A DNA stretch of 64,000 nucleotides from Aquimarina sp. U1-2 (GCF_017897595.1 NZ_JAGKIK010000001.1:186001-250000), one strand, 5' to 3'; shown: positions 1 to 8,479, counted from the stretch's first letter. Numbers and translations: made by a program. The notes: generated by a model not told the origin, from the letters alone.

Positions 1-152
1 TCTAGATCCCAAAACCACAACCCATCTAAAGCTGATTCCTGAATGAAATCAAAAATATTTTCATCTTCTTTTAAGAGTGCATACAATTCCCTTTTCAGGT
101 AATTTTCTTCATAAACCACTCTAAGCGGAGACATAGCAGATTTTTCGTACAT
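1..152 (-). CDS. PAS-domain signalling protein, N-terminal fragment
   Basis: Reading frame entering from the left window edge on the minus strand; about 50 codons are visible, starting at the ATG at 152. The translation begins MYEKSAMSPLRVVYEENYLK and reaches the motif ESALDGLWFWDLE, which is typical of the start of a PAS sensor domain in flavobacterial histidine kinases or GGDEF-like proteins. The rest of the protein, and so its output domain, lies outside the window. No signal peptide is seen. The PAS call rests on one short motif. Confidence 0.6.
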   Translation of the reverse strand, partial: MYEKSAMSPLRVVYEENYLKRELYALLKEDENIFDFIQESALDGLWFWDL

Positions 153-962
153 ATCTTAAGTATCATGAGAGGGGTAATTTGGTTAACATAAAATTAAGGA
201 ATATTACTAAGTCAAGTCTACATTTATTACTCCAAATATTTACGGTTAAACCATAATATTTGCATATCTAAATATCTGTACAACAATTGATAAGATTACC
301 AATACACTTTAAACTCATATTTAATAAGGGTTTTCCAGATCAATAGTACTAAAAGAATCATAAAAAATTATTTACGATAATTTTATTTTAAGAGAATACT
401 TTTACCCGTTTGAGTTAAAATTATACTCAAAATAGTTAACGTTTTTATGGAATTCCATAGTGAGTTTATGGGATTCCATAAGTTTTTCTACAAATCATGA
501 AAAAAATTAACTCTATTTATCTATCATTTTAGTGCTTCGTCCTGAAAAAACGTCAGATCTAACGTGTAAAAGCGTATACTATTAACCAATTGTTACACCT
601 AATTCTTTGTGTATCCTAGATGATGCATATAAAATCCACGATGTACTTATCTCGATATTTAGGAAGTAAATTGAATCGTACAAGTTGCTCCAATTTCTTC
701 CAAAATACATATATACTATATTCAATCTTATACAGTCTATTTATTGAATGTTAATATGTATTTATTTCATAGTTAAAACTCGTTAAATCACTTGACTTTT
801 TTTAATTAATGATTATATTAAAGTAGTTCCAATCACACATAAGGATAAACACAAGATTTATTATTTTTTATCCAAAATGATCCTTTTACAACCAATAAGT
901 GCAAATAGAGGTGTACGTATTGATAAACAATCGTAGTAGATGTTTAATTAAAAATTTGGGTT
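153..962. other. gene-poor AT-rich intergenic stretch
   Basis: About 800 bases with no convincing coding region on either strand. The only clear structure is the tandem palindrome at 446-480, listed separately. The region is very AT-rich and may hold the divergent promoters of the PAS gene to the left and of the small transcript that ends at 1130. Confidence 0.6.
446..480. promoter_or_regulatory. two tandem 14-bp palindromes, operator-like
   Basis: TATGGAATTCCATA at 446-459 is a perfect palindrome. TATGGGATTCCATA at 467-480 differs by one base. Their centres are 21 bp apart, two helical turns, so two dimers would bind the same face of the DNA. The site lies about 300 bases upstream of the PAS gene start at 152. 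Which protein binds is unknown. Confidence 0.5.
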
Positions 963-1064
963 ATGAAAAAATTATTTTACGGTATTCTAATTGTAGATAT
1001 GAGAAAGTTTAAACGCTTGCTTAGTAATCTACCTTCTGCAAGCTGGTATGCAATGAGCAGATAA
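963..1064 (+). CDS. possible 33-residue small protein
   Basis: ATG at 963 opens a 33-codon frame ending TAA at 1064 and followed after 13 bases by a strong terminator hairpin (1078-1130). The product begins MKKLFYGILIVDMRKFKRLL, with a short hydrophobic stretch and then basic residues. I do not recognise it. The terminator shows that something is transcribed here on the plus strand; whether this frame is translated, or the transcript is a small RNA, cannot be decided from sequence. Confidence 0.25.
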   Translation: MKKLFYGILIVDMRKFKRLLSNLPSASWYAMSR

Positions 1065-1077
1065 AACGACACAGTAC

Positions 1078-1130
1078 ATCACTTCAAATTTTGAAAATAA
1101 ATTATTTTTGATTTTGAAGTGATTTTTCTT
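1078..1130 (+). terminator. rho-independent terminator
   Basis: Inverted repeat ATCACTTCAAAAT-like (1078-1090) with ATTTTGAAGTGAT (1111-1123), followed by a T-rich run. It ends a plus-strand transcript that contains the small frame at 963-1064. Confidence 0.7.
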
Positions 1131-1133
1131 TTT

Positions 1134-1323
1134 GAACTGGTTTAGACTTTTTTGATGTAAGCAGAACCGACCGATAAGAAAGGTTCCAAATGGTGCGATT
1201 GCAAAAGGTTTTGTGCTTACATGAAGTATTTTTAATGACATAGCTGCGTGCTAAGGGAGTCATAAAATATAAGTGCAAAACAACACTTTTTTGGCAAATT
1301 GAAAAAAGTTTACACCAGTGCTT
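1134..1323. repeat. dispersed repeat A, copy 1 (MITE-like)
   Basis: About 190 bp bounded by imperfect inverted ends: GAACTGGTTTAGACTTTTTT at 1134 and its inverted counterpart TTGAAAAAAGTTTACACCAG ending near 1323. The interior (ttttgtgcttacatgaagta, then aagtgcaaaacaacac) matches the copy at 34058-34220. It has no coding capacity and looks like a non-autonomous element or a remnant. Confidence 0.6.
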
Positions 1324-1333
1324 TCCAAAAGAG

Positions 1334-1803
1334 TTAACCTTCAAAGTTTTACAACACCAATTTCATTCTTTACACATCTATCTTTGAAGATATATTATTA
1401 CACCCTGCTAAACACGAAAACTTTGTAAAAGGGTTGAAAATGCACGACAAAACATCTTATAGTAATAGAGCTACTATTTGAAATATGCGCTACGTTTCGG
1501 CATACTAGTCAAAGTCGAATAGTAACGTTTTATAGTGAAAGGTTCTGCATTTTCAAGCTGTAAACATATCTGAATGTTTAAAACGGAGTAAAATTAGTAT
1601 TGAATATCCGTTAAACTGATAATTCATGCGTCGCTCTGAACTCGTTTCAGAGTCTCAATTCATAAAATCATAAATTTATTTATGTATGAGATGCTGAATC
1701 AAGCTTGTGCTGAACTTGTTTCGGTATTCAGCATGACCTTAAAATAGGATTATTATTAATTACTAATATTCAATACACTATTTACTAATTTAAAAAAAAT
1801 ACT
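1334..1803. other. intergenic stretch with degenerate palindromic repeats
   Basis: No gene seen. 1430-1560 has the layout of repeat B (gttgaaaatgc ... tgcattttcaa arms around a central CTACG-type palindrome) but is strongly diverged. 1625-1740 holds two hairpin-forming segments, one around CTCTGAACTCGTTTCAGAG and one with GATGCTGAAT paired to ATTCAGCAT, of the kind scattered between flavobacterial genes. Confidence 0.5.
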
Positions 1804-2367
1804 ATGTCTTTACAAAACAAGAAAGTAGCAATTTTGGCTACAGACGGATTTGAAAAATCAGAGCTTTTCGAACCACTTAAAGCTTTAAAAAACGAAAATG
1901 CCACCGTACATATTATTTCGGTAAAAGAAGGAGAAATTAAAAGTTGGGATGGCGAGAACTGGGGTGAAACCGTTGCGGTAGACAAGCTAGTTGAAAACGC
2001 TAGCGAATCTGACTATAATGCATTGGTACTGCCTGGCGGAGTTGCCAATCCAGATCTGCTTAGGACTCATGATGATGCTTTGGACTTTATCAGAGATTTT
2101 TTCAAAAGTGGTAAACCGGTAGCAGCTATTTGTCATGCACCCTGGTTATTAGTTAGTGCCAAGGTAATTGAAAATAGAAAAGTGACATCTTACCATAGTA
2201 TTAAAGATGATATTGTTAATGCAGGTGCTCATTGGGTAGATGAAGAGGTTGTTGTTGATAGTGGTTTAGTTACTAGTAGAAACCCTGACGACCTACCCGC
2301 TTTTATCGATAAGATTATAGAAGAAGTTAAAGAGGGTAAACATGATGACCAGGTAGTAAATGCTTGA
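1804..2367 (+). CDS. DJ-1/PfpI family protein (protease I / deglycase type)
   Basis: 187 residues, the full length for the PfpI/YhbO branch of the DJ-1 superfamily. These cytosolic proteins act as stress proteins, described as protein deglycases or cysteine peptidases. The nucleophile elbow AAICHAPW puts Cys110 next to His111, and Glu17 in GFEKSEL is the conserved acidic partner. The LVLPGG motif near residue 75 is also typical. The start is the only ATG at the family position and follows an A-rich leader. It heads a co-directional run of stress and redox genes. Family confidence is high; the substrate is unknown. Confidence 0.9.
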   Translation: MSLQNKKVAILATDGFEKSELFEPLKALKNENATVHIISVKEGEIKSWDGENWGETVAVDKLVENASESDYNALVLPGGVANPDLLRTHDDALDFIRDFFKSGKPVAAICHAPWLLVSAKVIENRKVTSYHSIKDDIVNAGAHWVDEEVVVDSGLVTSRNPDDLPAFIDKIIEEVKEGKHDDQVVNA

Positions 2368-2399
2368 GAATAGCAAAATTACCTAAGTTGACTTATAAA

Positions 2400-2483
2400 A
2401 TGAAAAAAATATTCGATAAAGCGCAAAAAAAATTAGACCCAGCAGGAAACCTAATTCCGATAGCGTTATATCCGAATTATTGA
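2400..2483 (+). CDS. possible 27-residue small protein
   Basis: ATG at 2400, 32 bases after the DJ-1 gene, opens a 27-codon frame (MKKIFDKAQKKLDPAGNLIP...) that stops 3 bases before a strong terminator. It is basic and partly amphipathic and I do not recognise it. It could be translated from the DJ-1 transcript or be chance. Confidence 0.3.
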   Translation: MKKIFDKAQKKLDPAGNLIPIALYPNY

Positions 2484-2485
2484 GT

Positions 2486-2528
2486 AAACCATCTCAAAAT
2501 TAGAATTTTTAATTTTGAGATGGTTTTT
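2486..2528 (+). terminator. rho-independent terminator after DJ-1 gene
   Basis: Near-perfect stem AAACCATCTCAAAATTA (2486-2502) with TAATTTTGAGATGGTTT (2510-2526) followed by T residues. Confidence 0.85.
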
Positions 2529-2700
2529 TGATATGCGATACATTTATAGTGAACCCTATGAATACTAAGTTAACTCAGATTTTATATTAAAATTTAAGTC
2601 AATTTAGTATAAAAATTAGATCTTTTGTGATAGAGTCAAGAACCATCGTGATTGTACTAATAGTTACTAAATAATCGACCTATATTTAAAATAAAAAGTT

Positions 2701-3429
2701 ATGATATCTTCAAATGTTAGCTACGATTCGATACTAGAGGAACTTAAAAACCAAGAAACTGGTCAAAGAACATTAATACTTCCAGATACCTTTTTAATTA
2801 AAGTCCCAAAATTTAAACATCGAATAGGAAATTCTTACCTCATTCAGCACATTAACCGAAAAGAAATACTTTTAATTGATACTGTACATGAAGATTCGCA
2901 ACCCATTCTACAAGATTTTATTAAGAATGGCTATAGTGTAGCAGGTCTTTTATTAACGCATAGTGATCTTATACATCAAAGTTATACTTCTTCTTTGGAG
3001 AAACTATCCAAAGATTTAGGCGATACTTCTATTTATATACATCCATTAGATGCAGGGAGCCAAGGGAATTTTGCAAATAACATTCTTGAAGCAAATGAAG
3101 TTTTTGATAAATTCTCGATAACCGTAGATCATTTTCCAGGTCATACCGGAGGAAGCGTAATTATTCATTCTGAAATAAATAATGGTATGCTTTTTTGTGG
3201 CGATAGTGCTGTTGGCGCTCCCTATGATAGCTCAAACTATTATTTTGAGAGACCTCCCATATCGAATGAAAGTCAGGATTTAGGATTGGCTCAGCACTGG
3301 AAAAACTACATAAAACCGTTTAAGCATATCTTACCGCTACACGGAAAACCGCAATTCGATCTTTCTGAAGGACAACAAAAAGATATTATTATTCATCTAA
3401 GCAAAAATGAACCAACAAAACACTTATAA
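2701..3429 (+). CDS. metallo-beta-lactamase-fold hydrolase with a degenerate metal site
   Basis: 242 residues with the MBL-fold motif order: a first metal motif at 86-93, PGHTGGSV, LFCGDSAVG and LPLHG near the C-terminus. The first motif, normally THxHxDH, reads THSDLIHQ here: His87 and His92 remain, the second His is Asp89 and the Asp is Ile91. The later His and Asp ligands are present. The protein may bind one metal or an altered pair. No signal peptide, so cytosolic. It stands alone, about 170 bases after the terminator of the preceding unit. Substrate unknown. Confidence 0.75.
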   Translation: MISSNVSYDSILEELKNQETGQRTLILPDTFLIKVPKFKHRIGNSYLIQHINRKEILLIDTVHEDSQPILQDFIKNGYSVAGLLLTHSDLIHQSYTSSLEKLSKDLGDTSIYIHPLDAGSQGNFANNILEANEVFDKFSITVDHFPGHTGGSVIIHSEINNGMLFCGDSAVGAPYDSSNYYFERPPISNESQDLGLAQHWKNYIKPFKHILPLHGKPQFDLSEGQQKDIIIHLSKNEPTKHL

Positions 3430-3572
3430 ATTTTAGCACACGCATAATTTATCTAGCTATTGTCTAGGCTATCCATAAGATTACATATATATTATAAAAT
3501 CCTGAAAGCACAGAAACCTACTCGTTACGACTGAAGTTTTGGTTTCTTGTTTTAGCAATAAAAAATTAAATA

Positions 3573-4217
3573 ATGAAAAATACCACTGTTAACGAAAAAG
3601 AAAAAGCTACAAAATTTAACATTTTACCTATTTTAAGCGAGCGATATAGTCCCAGAATATTTGCTGATACTCCAGTATCTGAGGTTGAATTAAGAACATT
3701 ATTTGAGGCTGGCAGATGGGCACCAAGTTCATATAACAGACAACCATGGAGAATCATATGGGGCATAAAAGGCAGCAAAACTTATGATCGAATTTTTGAT
3801 TGCCTGGGAGAATTTAATCAATCTTGGGCCAAAAATGCTCCTGTTCTATTGTTGAATGCCTTCAAAAAAACAACAGACGAGGGTAACGAAAATTTCCATG
3901 CGCTACACGATTTAGGATTATTTATGGGCAACGTAACGGCTCAGGCTCAGCACTTAGGCATCGCGTTGCATCAAATGGCAGGAGTTGACCACCAGAAGGC
4001 AAAAAAAGAATTCAAATTTCCTGAAGAATACCATGTGGCTACGGCAGTAGCTGTAGGATATTATGGCGGATCGATAGAAGATCTTCCAGAGGATTTAAGA
4101 TCTGATGAGAATCCCGAAGAAAGAACTAGAAAGATGCAAAGAGAATTCACTTTTAACGGAGATTTTATGGATGATCTAGGGTTGAATTCTTCTAATCAGG
4201 AAACATTGAAAAATTAA
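3573..4217 (+). CDS. nitroreductase family protein
   Basis: 214 residues. The N-terminal half carries the FMN-binding signature of the family: SERYSPRIFADTPVS, then the motif WAPSSYNRQPWRI. The middle (GNVTAQAQHLGIALHQMAG) and the AVGYYG segment also fit. These are FMN-dependent NAD(P)H oxidoreductases acting on nitro compounds, quinones or enones in the cytosol; the natural substrate cannot be read off. Length and domain are complete. The preceding gap of 143 bases suggests its own promoter. Confidence 0.9.
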   Translation: MKNTTVNEKEKATKFNILPILSERYSPRIFADTPVSEVELRTLFEAGRWAPSSYNRQPWRIIWGIKGSKTYDRIFDCLGEFNQSWAKNAPVLLLNAFKKTTDEGNENFHALHDLGLFMGNVTAQAQHLGIALHQMAGVDHQKAKKEFKFPEEYHVATAVAVGYYGGSIEDLPEDLRSDENPEERTRKMQREFTFNGDFMDDLGLNSSNQETLKN

Positions 4218-4355
4218 GGGTTATACCTGAATATAGAATAAGCGTGGAAGTCATCCGGCTAAAACTATTTTTTTTGGATGTAAAGCACAGACTGATTAGC
4301 AAACTTTTCACAATTCGATACTTAAAATAAGAAGTAACAATAACCAAAGTAAAAT

Positions 4356-4985
4356 ATGAAAATAGGAATAATAGGAAGCGGTAACATAGGAGGTAATCTA
4401 GGAAAACATTGGGCAAAAGCTGGTCATGATGTTTTGTTCAGTTCTCGCCATCCCGAACAATTAAACGATTTGGTAAACGCATCAGAAGGTAATGCCAAAG
4501 CTGTTAGTATAGAAGAAGCCTTTGAAGCTGACGCAGATGTGTATCTGCTGGCAACTCCTTTTAAAGCAATTGATAAACTATCAGAATTATATGCCGGTGA
4601 ATATGGAAATAAAGTGATTATAGACGCTACCAATCCCTATCCCGAAAGAGATGGTGAAATGGCACAAGAGGTTCGTGATTCGAATAGAAATGCTTCAGAA
4701 TATACGGCAATGAAATTTAATACCGCCAAAACTGCAAAAGCTTTTAATACTATTCGTGCCGAACACCTCAAGAACAGCGCTTTTAGAGATTCAGAAAAAC
4801 TAGCGATACCCTATGCTGCTCAGGATGAAGATAGCAAACAATTAACACAACAACTCATTCAAGATATTGGTTTTGATGCTGTTTATGTGGGAGATTTAAC
4901 TGAAACTAAAATTATGGATCCGGATCAGAAAATTTATGCAAAATCGCTAGAACGAAAAGAACTTGAAAAGCTAATTAAAGCATAA
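4356..4985 (+). CDS. NAD(P)-binding F420-reductase-like oxidoreductase
   Basis: 209 residues. The N-terminus MKIGIIGSGNIGGNLGKHWA is a Rossmann GxGxxG dinucleotide-binding motif, followed by SSRHPEQL, where Arg would contact the NADP 2'-phosphate. The whole protein resembles the F420-dependent NADP reductase/NADPH oxidoreductase family (IDATNPYPERDGE, KAFNTIRAEHL). Bacteroidota are not known to make F420, so it probably uses another partner. It shares orientation with the nitroreductase upstream and is followed after 26 bases by the next gene, so it may be co-transcribed. Confidence 0.8.
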   Translation: MKIGIIGSGNIGGNLGKHWAKAGHDVLFSSRHPEQLNDLVNASEGNAKAVSIEEAFEADADVYLLATPFKAIDKLSELYAGEYGNKVIIDATNPYPERDGEMAQEVRDSNRNASEYTAMKFNTAKTAKAFNTIRAEHLKNSAFRDSEKLAIPYAAQDEDSKQLTQQLIQDIGFDAVYVGDLTETKIMDPDQKIYAKSLERKELEKLIKA

Positions 4986-5011
4986 GGAAATAGTAACCTA
5001 AAAGAAATGGC

Positions 5012-5407
5012 ATGAAAACAATACTGTTACTTGTTGTGATATTTGTGAATACTATGGTATTTTCACAAAATCCATTAACCCAAAATTCTAACAATTTAGA
5101 ACTTGAACAAAAAGCAAGAGAACTAACAAAGAAATACAATAGTCAATTGGCTTTAAGGGCAAAACAATTAAATCTATTTGAAATTAAAGTTGAAGAGTTT
5201 TTGATCAATGAACAAAAAATTAGAAATAGTGACATGACTGTTGAACGTAAGTTGGTTGAACTTGAAAAAAATTACGAGAAAGAAACTGCAGATATAGGAG
5301 ATATTCTAACTCGACCTCAGCTTAAATTATACAAAAGTTTAAAAGAGGAGTATCAACCTATTGCACCTGTAGTAGTGAAAGAAGCCACGAGTCAAAAAGA
5401 TGGATAG
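5012..5407 (+). CDS. small secreted protein, unknown
   Basis: 131 residues. An N-terminal signal peptide (MKTILLLVVIFVNTMVFSQ) is followed by a charged, helix-prone region rich in Lys and Glu (LEQKARELTKKYNSQLALR), which recalls Spy/CpxP-like periplasmic helical proteins common in this phylum. I do not recognise a defined family. Its last 8 bases overlap the start of the deaminase gene, so translation may be coupled. Confidence 0.7.
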   Translation: MKTILLLVVIFVNTMVFSQNPLTQNSNNLELEQKARELTKKYNSQLALRAKQLNLFEIKVEEFLINEQKIRNSDMTVERKLVELEKNYEKETADIGDILTRPQLKLYKSLKEEYQPIAPVVVKEATSQKDG

Positions 5408-5846
5408 ACATCATTCAAAATTCATGGAATTAGCCATTACTTTGGCAAGAAAAGGAAAAGTCACATCAGGCGCAGGACCATTTGGTGCAGTTATCGTAAA
5501 AGATGATCAAATTATTGCTAAGGCATATAACAAAGTTGGTAAACAGCAAGACCCTACGCAGCATGCTGAGCTAGCGGTTATTCAAAAAGCTTGTAAAGTA
5601 TTAAAAAGCAAAGATCTTTCAGGTTGCATATTGTATACGAGTTGTGAACCCTGTATGATGTGTTTAGGTGCATGTCATTGGGCAAATTTCGATGTAATTT
5701 ATTTTGGCGCCTCTGCAGATGATGCCAAAAAAAATGGGTTTATATATTCTCAGGTTTTTTACAATTCTGATCAAGAAAAGCGATATCAAGAATTTAATAT
5801 GAATCAGTTACTTCGCGACCTAGCAATAAAAGTATGGCAAGATTGA
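5400..5846 (+). CDS. nucleoside/guanine deaminase-like zinc enzyme
   Basis: 148 residues of the cytidine/deoxycytidylate deaminase fold. The zinc motif is complete: HAE (His55-Ala-Glu57) and CEPCMMC with Cys85 and Cys88; Glu57 is the proton shuttle. The context SCEPCMMCLGACHWAN and the C-terminal VFYNSDQEKRYQEF resemble bacterial guanine deaminase (GuaD), which turns guanine into xanthine, rather than the tRNA adenosine deaminase TadA. Cytosolic. It overlaps the upstream secreted-protein gene by 8 bases and is followed 1 base later by the FNT transporter, so the three form a tight operon. Confidence 0.85.
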   Translation: MDRHHSKFMELAITLARKGKVTSGAGPFGAVIVKDDQIIAKAYNKVGKQQDPTQHAELAVIQKACKVLKSKDLSGCILYTSCEPCMMCLGACHWANFDVIYFGASADDAKKNGFIYSQVFYNSDQEKRYQEFNMNQLLRDLAIKVWQD

Positions 5847-5847
5847 T

Positions 5848-6675
5848 ATGAGTACATCAAAATCTAAAGAAAAAAATGAGGAAAACATAGAAGCTAATGA
5901 CAATGCTCCCATGTCGCATTCTGAAATTTTACGTGAACAAGTTTCTGAAGCCCTACATATTTATGAAAAAAGTAATTTAAGTATTTTAACTAGTTCTTTC
6001 TCTGCAGGATTAGAAATCGGATTCAGCTTTATTCTTATATGTGTAATGACTGCTTTTTTTGGTGACGACACTTCAGATTCAACCGTTTGGAAAATTAATG
6101 CTTTGGTTTATCCGATAGGTTTTATTCTTGTAGTCTTAGGAAAATCGATGCTTTTTACAGAGCAAACCTCATTATTAACTTTACCGGTACTTAATCAGAA
6201 ATCAAAGATCAAAGATTTATTTAAATTATGGGGGCTGGTTATCATAGGAAATATTTGTGGGGGTATCATCATTAGTCTTTTAGCCATTTGGGTAGGCCCT
6301 AGATTAGGTGTTTTTGATTTTGAAACTGTACATAAGATATCAGATCATGTTCTCAAACCAGATAAGGTGGTCATTTTTACAAGCGCGGTCTTGGCTGGTT
6401 GGCTTATGGGACTGCTTTCTTGGCTTCTTACCTCTTCTGATAGTACCATAAGTAGAATTTTGGTAATCTATATTATAACCGCAGTTATCGGTGCTGTAGG
6501 CCTTCACCACAGTATTGTAGGTAATATAGAAGTATTTTCGGGTTTGATCACCTCAAAACATATAACTTTTGATCAATATATAGTATTTCAAATAACTGCT
6601 ATTGTTGGTAATGCCATTGGTGGCGTAGTATTTGTAGCGCTGTTGAAATATAAGGCTTTTGCCTATGATAGGTAG
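5848..6675 (+). CDS. formate/nitrite transporter (FNT/YfdC-like) family membrane protein
   Basis: 275 residues: a polar, charged N-terminal tail of about 45 residues, then about six hydrophobic segments typical of the FNT fold (SFSAGLEIGFSFIL, IIGNICGGIIISLLA, AGWLMGLLSWL, AIVGNAIGGVVFVALLKY). The N-terminal tail and overall pattern match the YfdC subgroup rather than the formate channel FocA. It starts 1 base after the deaminase stop. The transported anion is unknown. Confidence 0.85.
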   Translation: MSTSKSKEKNEENIEANDNAPMSHSEILREQVSEALHIYEKSNLSILTSSFSAGLEIGFSFILICVMTAFFGDDTSDSTVWKINALVYPIGFILVVLGKSMLFTEQTSLLTLPVLNQKSKIKDLFKLWGLVIIGNICGGIIISLLAIWVGPRLGVFDFETVHKISDHVLKPDKVVIFTSAVLAGWLMGLLSWLLTSSDSTISRILVIYIITAVIGAVGLHHSIVGNIEVFSGLITSKHITFDQYIVFQITAIVGNAIGGVVFVALLKYKAFAYDR

Positions 6676-6709
6676 TTTTTTACTAATATTAATAAAATTA
6701 ATTTTAATT

Positions 6710-7009
6710 ATGAAAACAGTATTCGAATATACAAACGTAAGTGGAAGCGAAAGATTAGAAAACTTAGCTACCGAAAAATTGAATCATTTATCAGAAAAAT
6801 ATCCATTTTTAATACGAGGAGATGTTTTTTTCAAAAAAGAGAACAGAAGCGATGATACGGGGCACGTTTGCGGTATTCGTTTAAGTGCACCAGGTCCTCG
6901 CCTCTACGCATCCTCAGACGAAACAAATTTTGAAGAAGCCATTGCCGAAACCATTCGTGATCTAAACGATCAGCTAGAAAAAAGAAAAGACAAGATGAAA
7001 TCTTATTGA
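6710..7009 (+). CDS. HPF/RaiA-type ribosome-associated protein
   Basis: 99 residues counted from the ATG at 6710 (MKTVFEYTNVSGSERLENLA). A longer in-frame reading from 6659 would overlap the FNT gene and adds a hydrophobic stretch foreign to the family, so I prefer 6710. The pattern (VFFKKENR, then a C-terminal FEEAIAETIRDLNDQLEKRK) is that of the short hibernation-promoting factor/sigma-54 modulation domain, which binds the 30S subunit in stationary phase or stress. It fits the stress theme of the neighbourhood. Confidence 0.8.
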   Translation: MKTVFEYTNVSGSERLENLATEKLNHLSEKYPFLIRGDVFFKKENRSDDTGHVCGIRLSAPGPRLYASSDETNFEEAIAETIRDLNDQLEKRKDKMKSY

Positions 7010-7175
7010 TGATCTAATACCTAAATGAACATAACGCTTTTTATACATTTAACCAAAAGTGCGCTATTCGTAGTGCCCTTTAGGGTTAAAAAATAAACAT
7101 TAATATGTTAACATAAGTTCGATTGTTGATAAACTGATTCAAACTATTGATTTTCAGAAACCCTATTTTGTTTCA

Positions 7176-7245
7176 GCCATCTTATGCAAAATCGCAAGGT
7201 TGTTTTTAGGTTCATTAACCAGGTCTCGACTGAGCCTATTCTGAG
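7176..7245. repeat. dispersed repeat C, copy 1, left half
   Basis: Matches 25906-25975 in the order ATTTTTAGGTTCATTAACC, AGGTCTCGAC, GAGCCT-TCCTGAG. The repeat is interrupted at 7245 by the IS110-family element and resumes at 8480. Joining the two halves restores a gap-free repeat. Confidence 0.75.
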
Positions 7246-7268
7246 CATTCTAAGACAAAAACAAATTT

Positions 7269-8248
7269 TTAAGCAGCTAATTTTACAAAAGGTTCTCTTC
7301 TTAAGGCTACTGCAAAAATTCTGAGCACTAATTTATTGGCTACTGCATTTTTTACGCTCATATGATGCTTCCCCTCGGCAATTTTTCTTTTATAGTAAGC
7401 TTTGATCTGTGGATCGTGTTGTATCGCACTAATGGCTCCTTTTGTCAACGTTGCTTTTAATGATTTATCTCTTAAAAAATGGGTTTTGGTTTTTCCCTTT
7501 ATACTACTTCCAGATTGATAGGGGAAAGGCGCAAGACCACAGTGGCAACTGAACTTTCTGGCGTTGTTAAACTTGATAAAGTTTTCTGTCTCAACGATGC
7601 ACTTTATGGCAATTACCGGACCCACACCAATTACTCTGGTGATTTTCTTATAGCTCTCCTTTAGGTTTGCATCCTGATTGATTAATTTCTGCATCTCGGT
7701 TTCAATCCTTTTAATACTTGTCTCAATAGACTTATAGTGTGCTTTTTCTTCCTTGATGAGCATTTTTACATCAACCGACTTGTTTAATATCTCATTAGCC
7801 TTCAGGCTGTTTTGAAGCTGTACGGATATCTTACATAACGTTCTCTGGCCGTCATAAGCGCTTTGAGTTTGTTCAGGTTTTTGTCAGGTAGGTCAAAAGG
7901 AGACAGCTTATGTTTGTTAGTGATTGTATATTCAGCAATACGATAGGCATCCTTTGTATCACTCTTGCCCCTTTGGATACCTAATGATTTTTTCAACTCT
8001 AGGGGATTGATCAAATAAAAGGTAAATCCCAGCTCACTTAAACAATGCACTAAAACCGAACCGTAATGTCCGGTATGTTCTAGAGCAAAGCTGACTTGAT
8101 CTTTATCGAATGAGTTAAGCCATTTCATAATGCTTTTCCGATCATTGCTTAGAACACCTTTACCTTTGACCTTTACATCACATGCTATTAGTATACAATA
8201 ATCTAAAGTATCTTTAGAAATGTCGATTCCTGCAACGAGTTTTTTCAT
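7269..8248 (-). pseudogene. IS110-family transposase, disrupted by a one-base frameshift
   Basis: Two frames together give one IS110 transposase of about 326 residues. The first (8248-7802) starts MKKLVAGIDISKDTLDYCIL and carries the RuvC-like acidic residues: Asp in GIDIS, Glu in FALEHTGHYG, Asps in KSDTKDAYRI. The second (7763-7269, with its frame readable back to about 7828) carries the Transposase_20 part with VGPVIAIK and the Ser-rich SGSSIKGK that holds the catalytic serine. The frame changes in GTAAGATATCC around 7830; restoring one A gives RYVKISVQLQNSLKANE, the expected sequence. It is probably inactive, unless this is a sequencing error or a programmed shift. Confidence 0.85.
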
Positions 8249-8280
8249 AATTTTGATTTAGCTATTAAAAACCTGAAAAG

Positions 8281-8455
8281 CCAAAAGGTTTGTGTACTAA
8301 CGCTATTAATAAGCCTTGATGCTTAACATTCTAAATGGTACCAAAACCTAAGAAGGGAAAGGACTGATGCTCAGGATAGATCTCAAAATCTAAGAGACGA
8401 AATAGTTCACCTTTTCCTTCTGGTTTTTCAGAAATTTAATAAGATTAAACTTCCT
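8281..8455 (-). ncRNA. bridge RNA of the IS110-family element
   Basis: Upstream of the transposase on its coding strand. Reading 5' to 3' (minus strand) it offers a small 5' hairpin (8450-8434), a target-binding stem-loop (stem 8417-8404 with 8365-8356) and a donor-binding stem-loop (stem 8348-8338 with 8297-8287). In the target loop, TTCGTCTC (8401-8394) equals the left target flank (8491-8484), and CTATCCTGAGC (8379-8369) matches the right target in inverted sense with one mismatch. In the donor loop, TTAGAATG (8334-8327) equals the right element end (7253-7246), and TAATAGC (8308-8302) is the reverse complement of GCTATTA at the left end (8482-8476). The exact 5' and 3' ends are estimates. 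Confidence 0.8.
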
Positions 8456-8479
8456 ATAAATATAAAACACTAAACTAAT

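Larger units (their letters stand above)
7246..8479 (-). mobile_element. IS110-family insertion sequence (bridge-RNA type)
   Basis: A 1234-bp element read on the minus strand. It contains an upstream non-coding region of about 230 bp with a bridge-RNA candidate, then a frameshifted DEDD transposase. The borders follow from guide matching and from rejoining the interrupted repeat C: a CT core (minus strand) lies at 8481-8480 on the left and at 7245-7244 on the right. There are no terminal inverted repeats and no target duplication apart from the core, as is usual for IS110. The gene-upstream position of the non-coding region matches the IS110/IS621 subgroup rather than IS1111. Confidence 0.85.

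Noticed and set aside
1029-1344. Two overlapping minus-strand frames of 70 and 80 codons.
   Set aside because: They run through repeat A and the terminator at 1078-1130 and have no domain; composition is repeat-driven.
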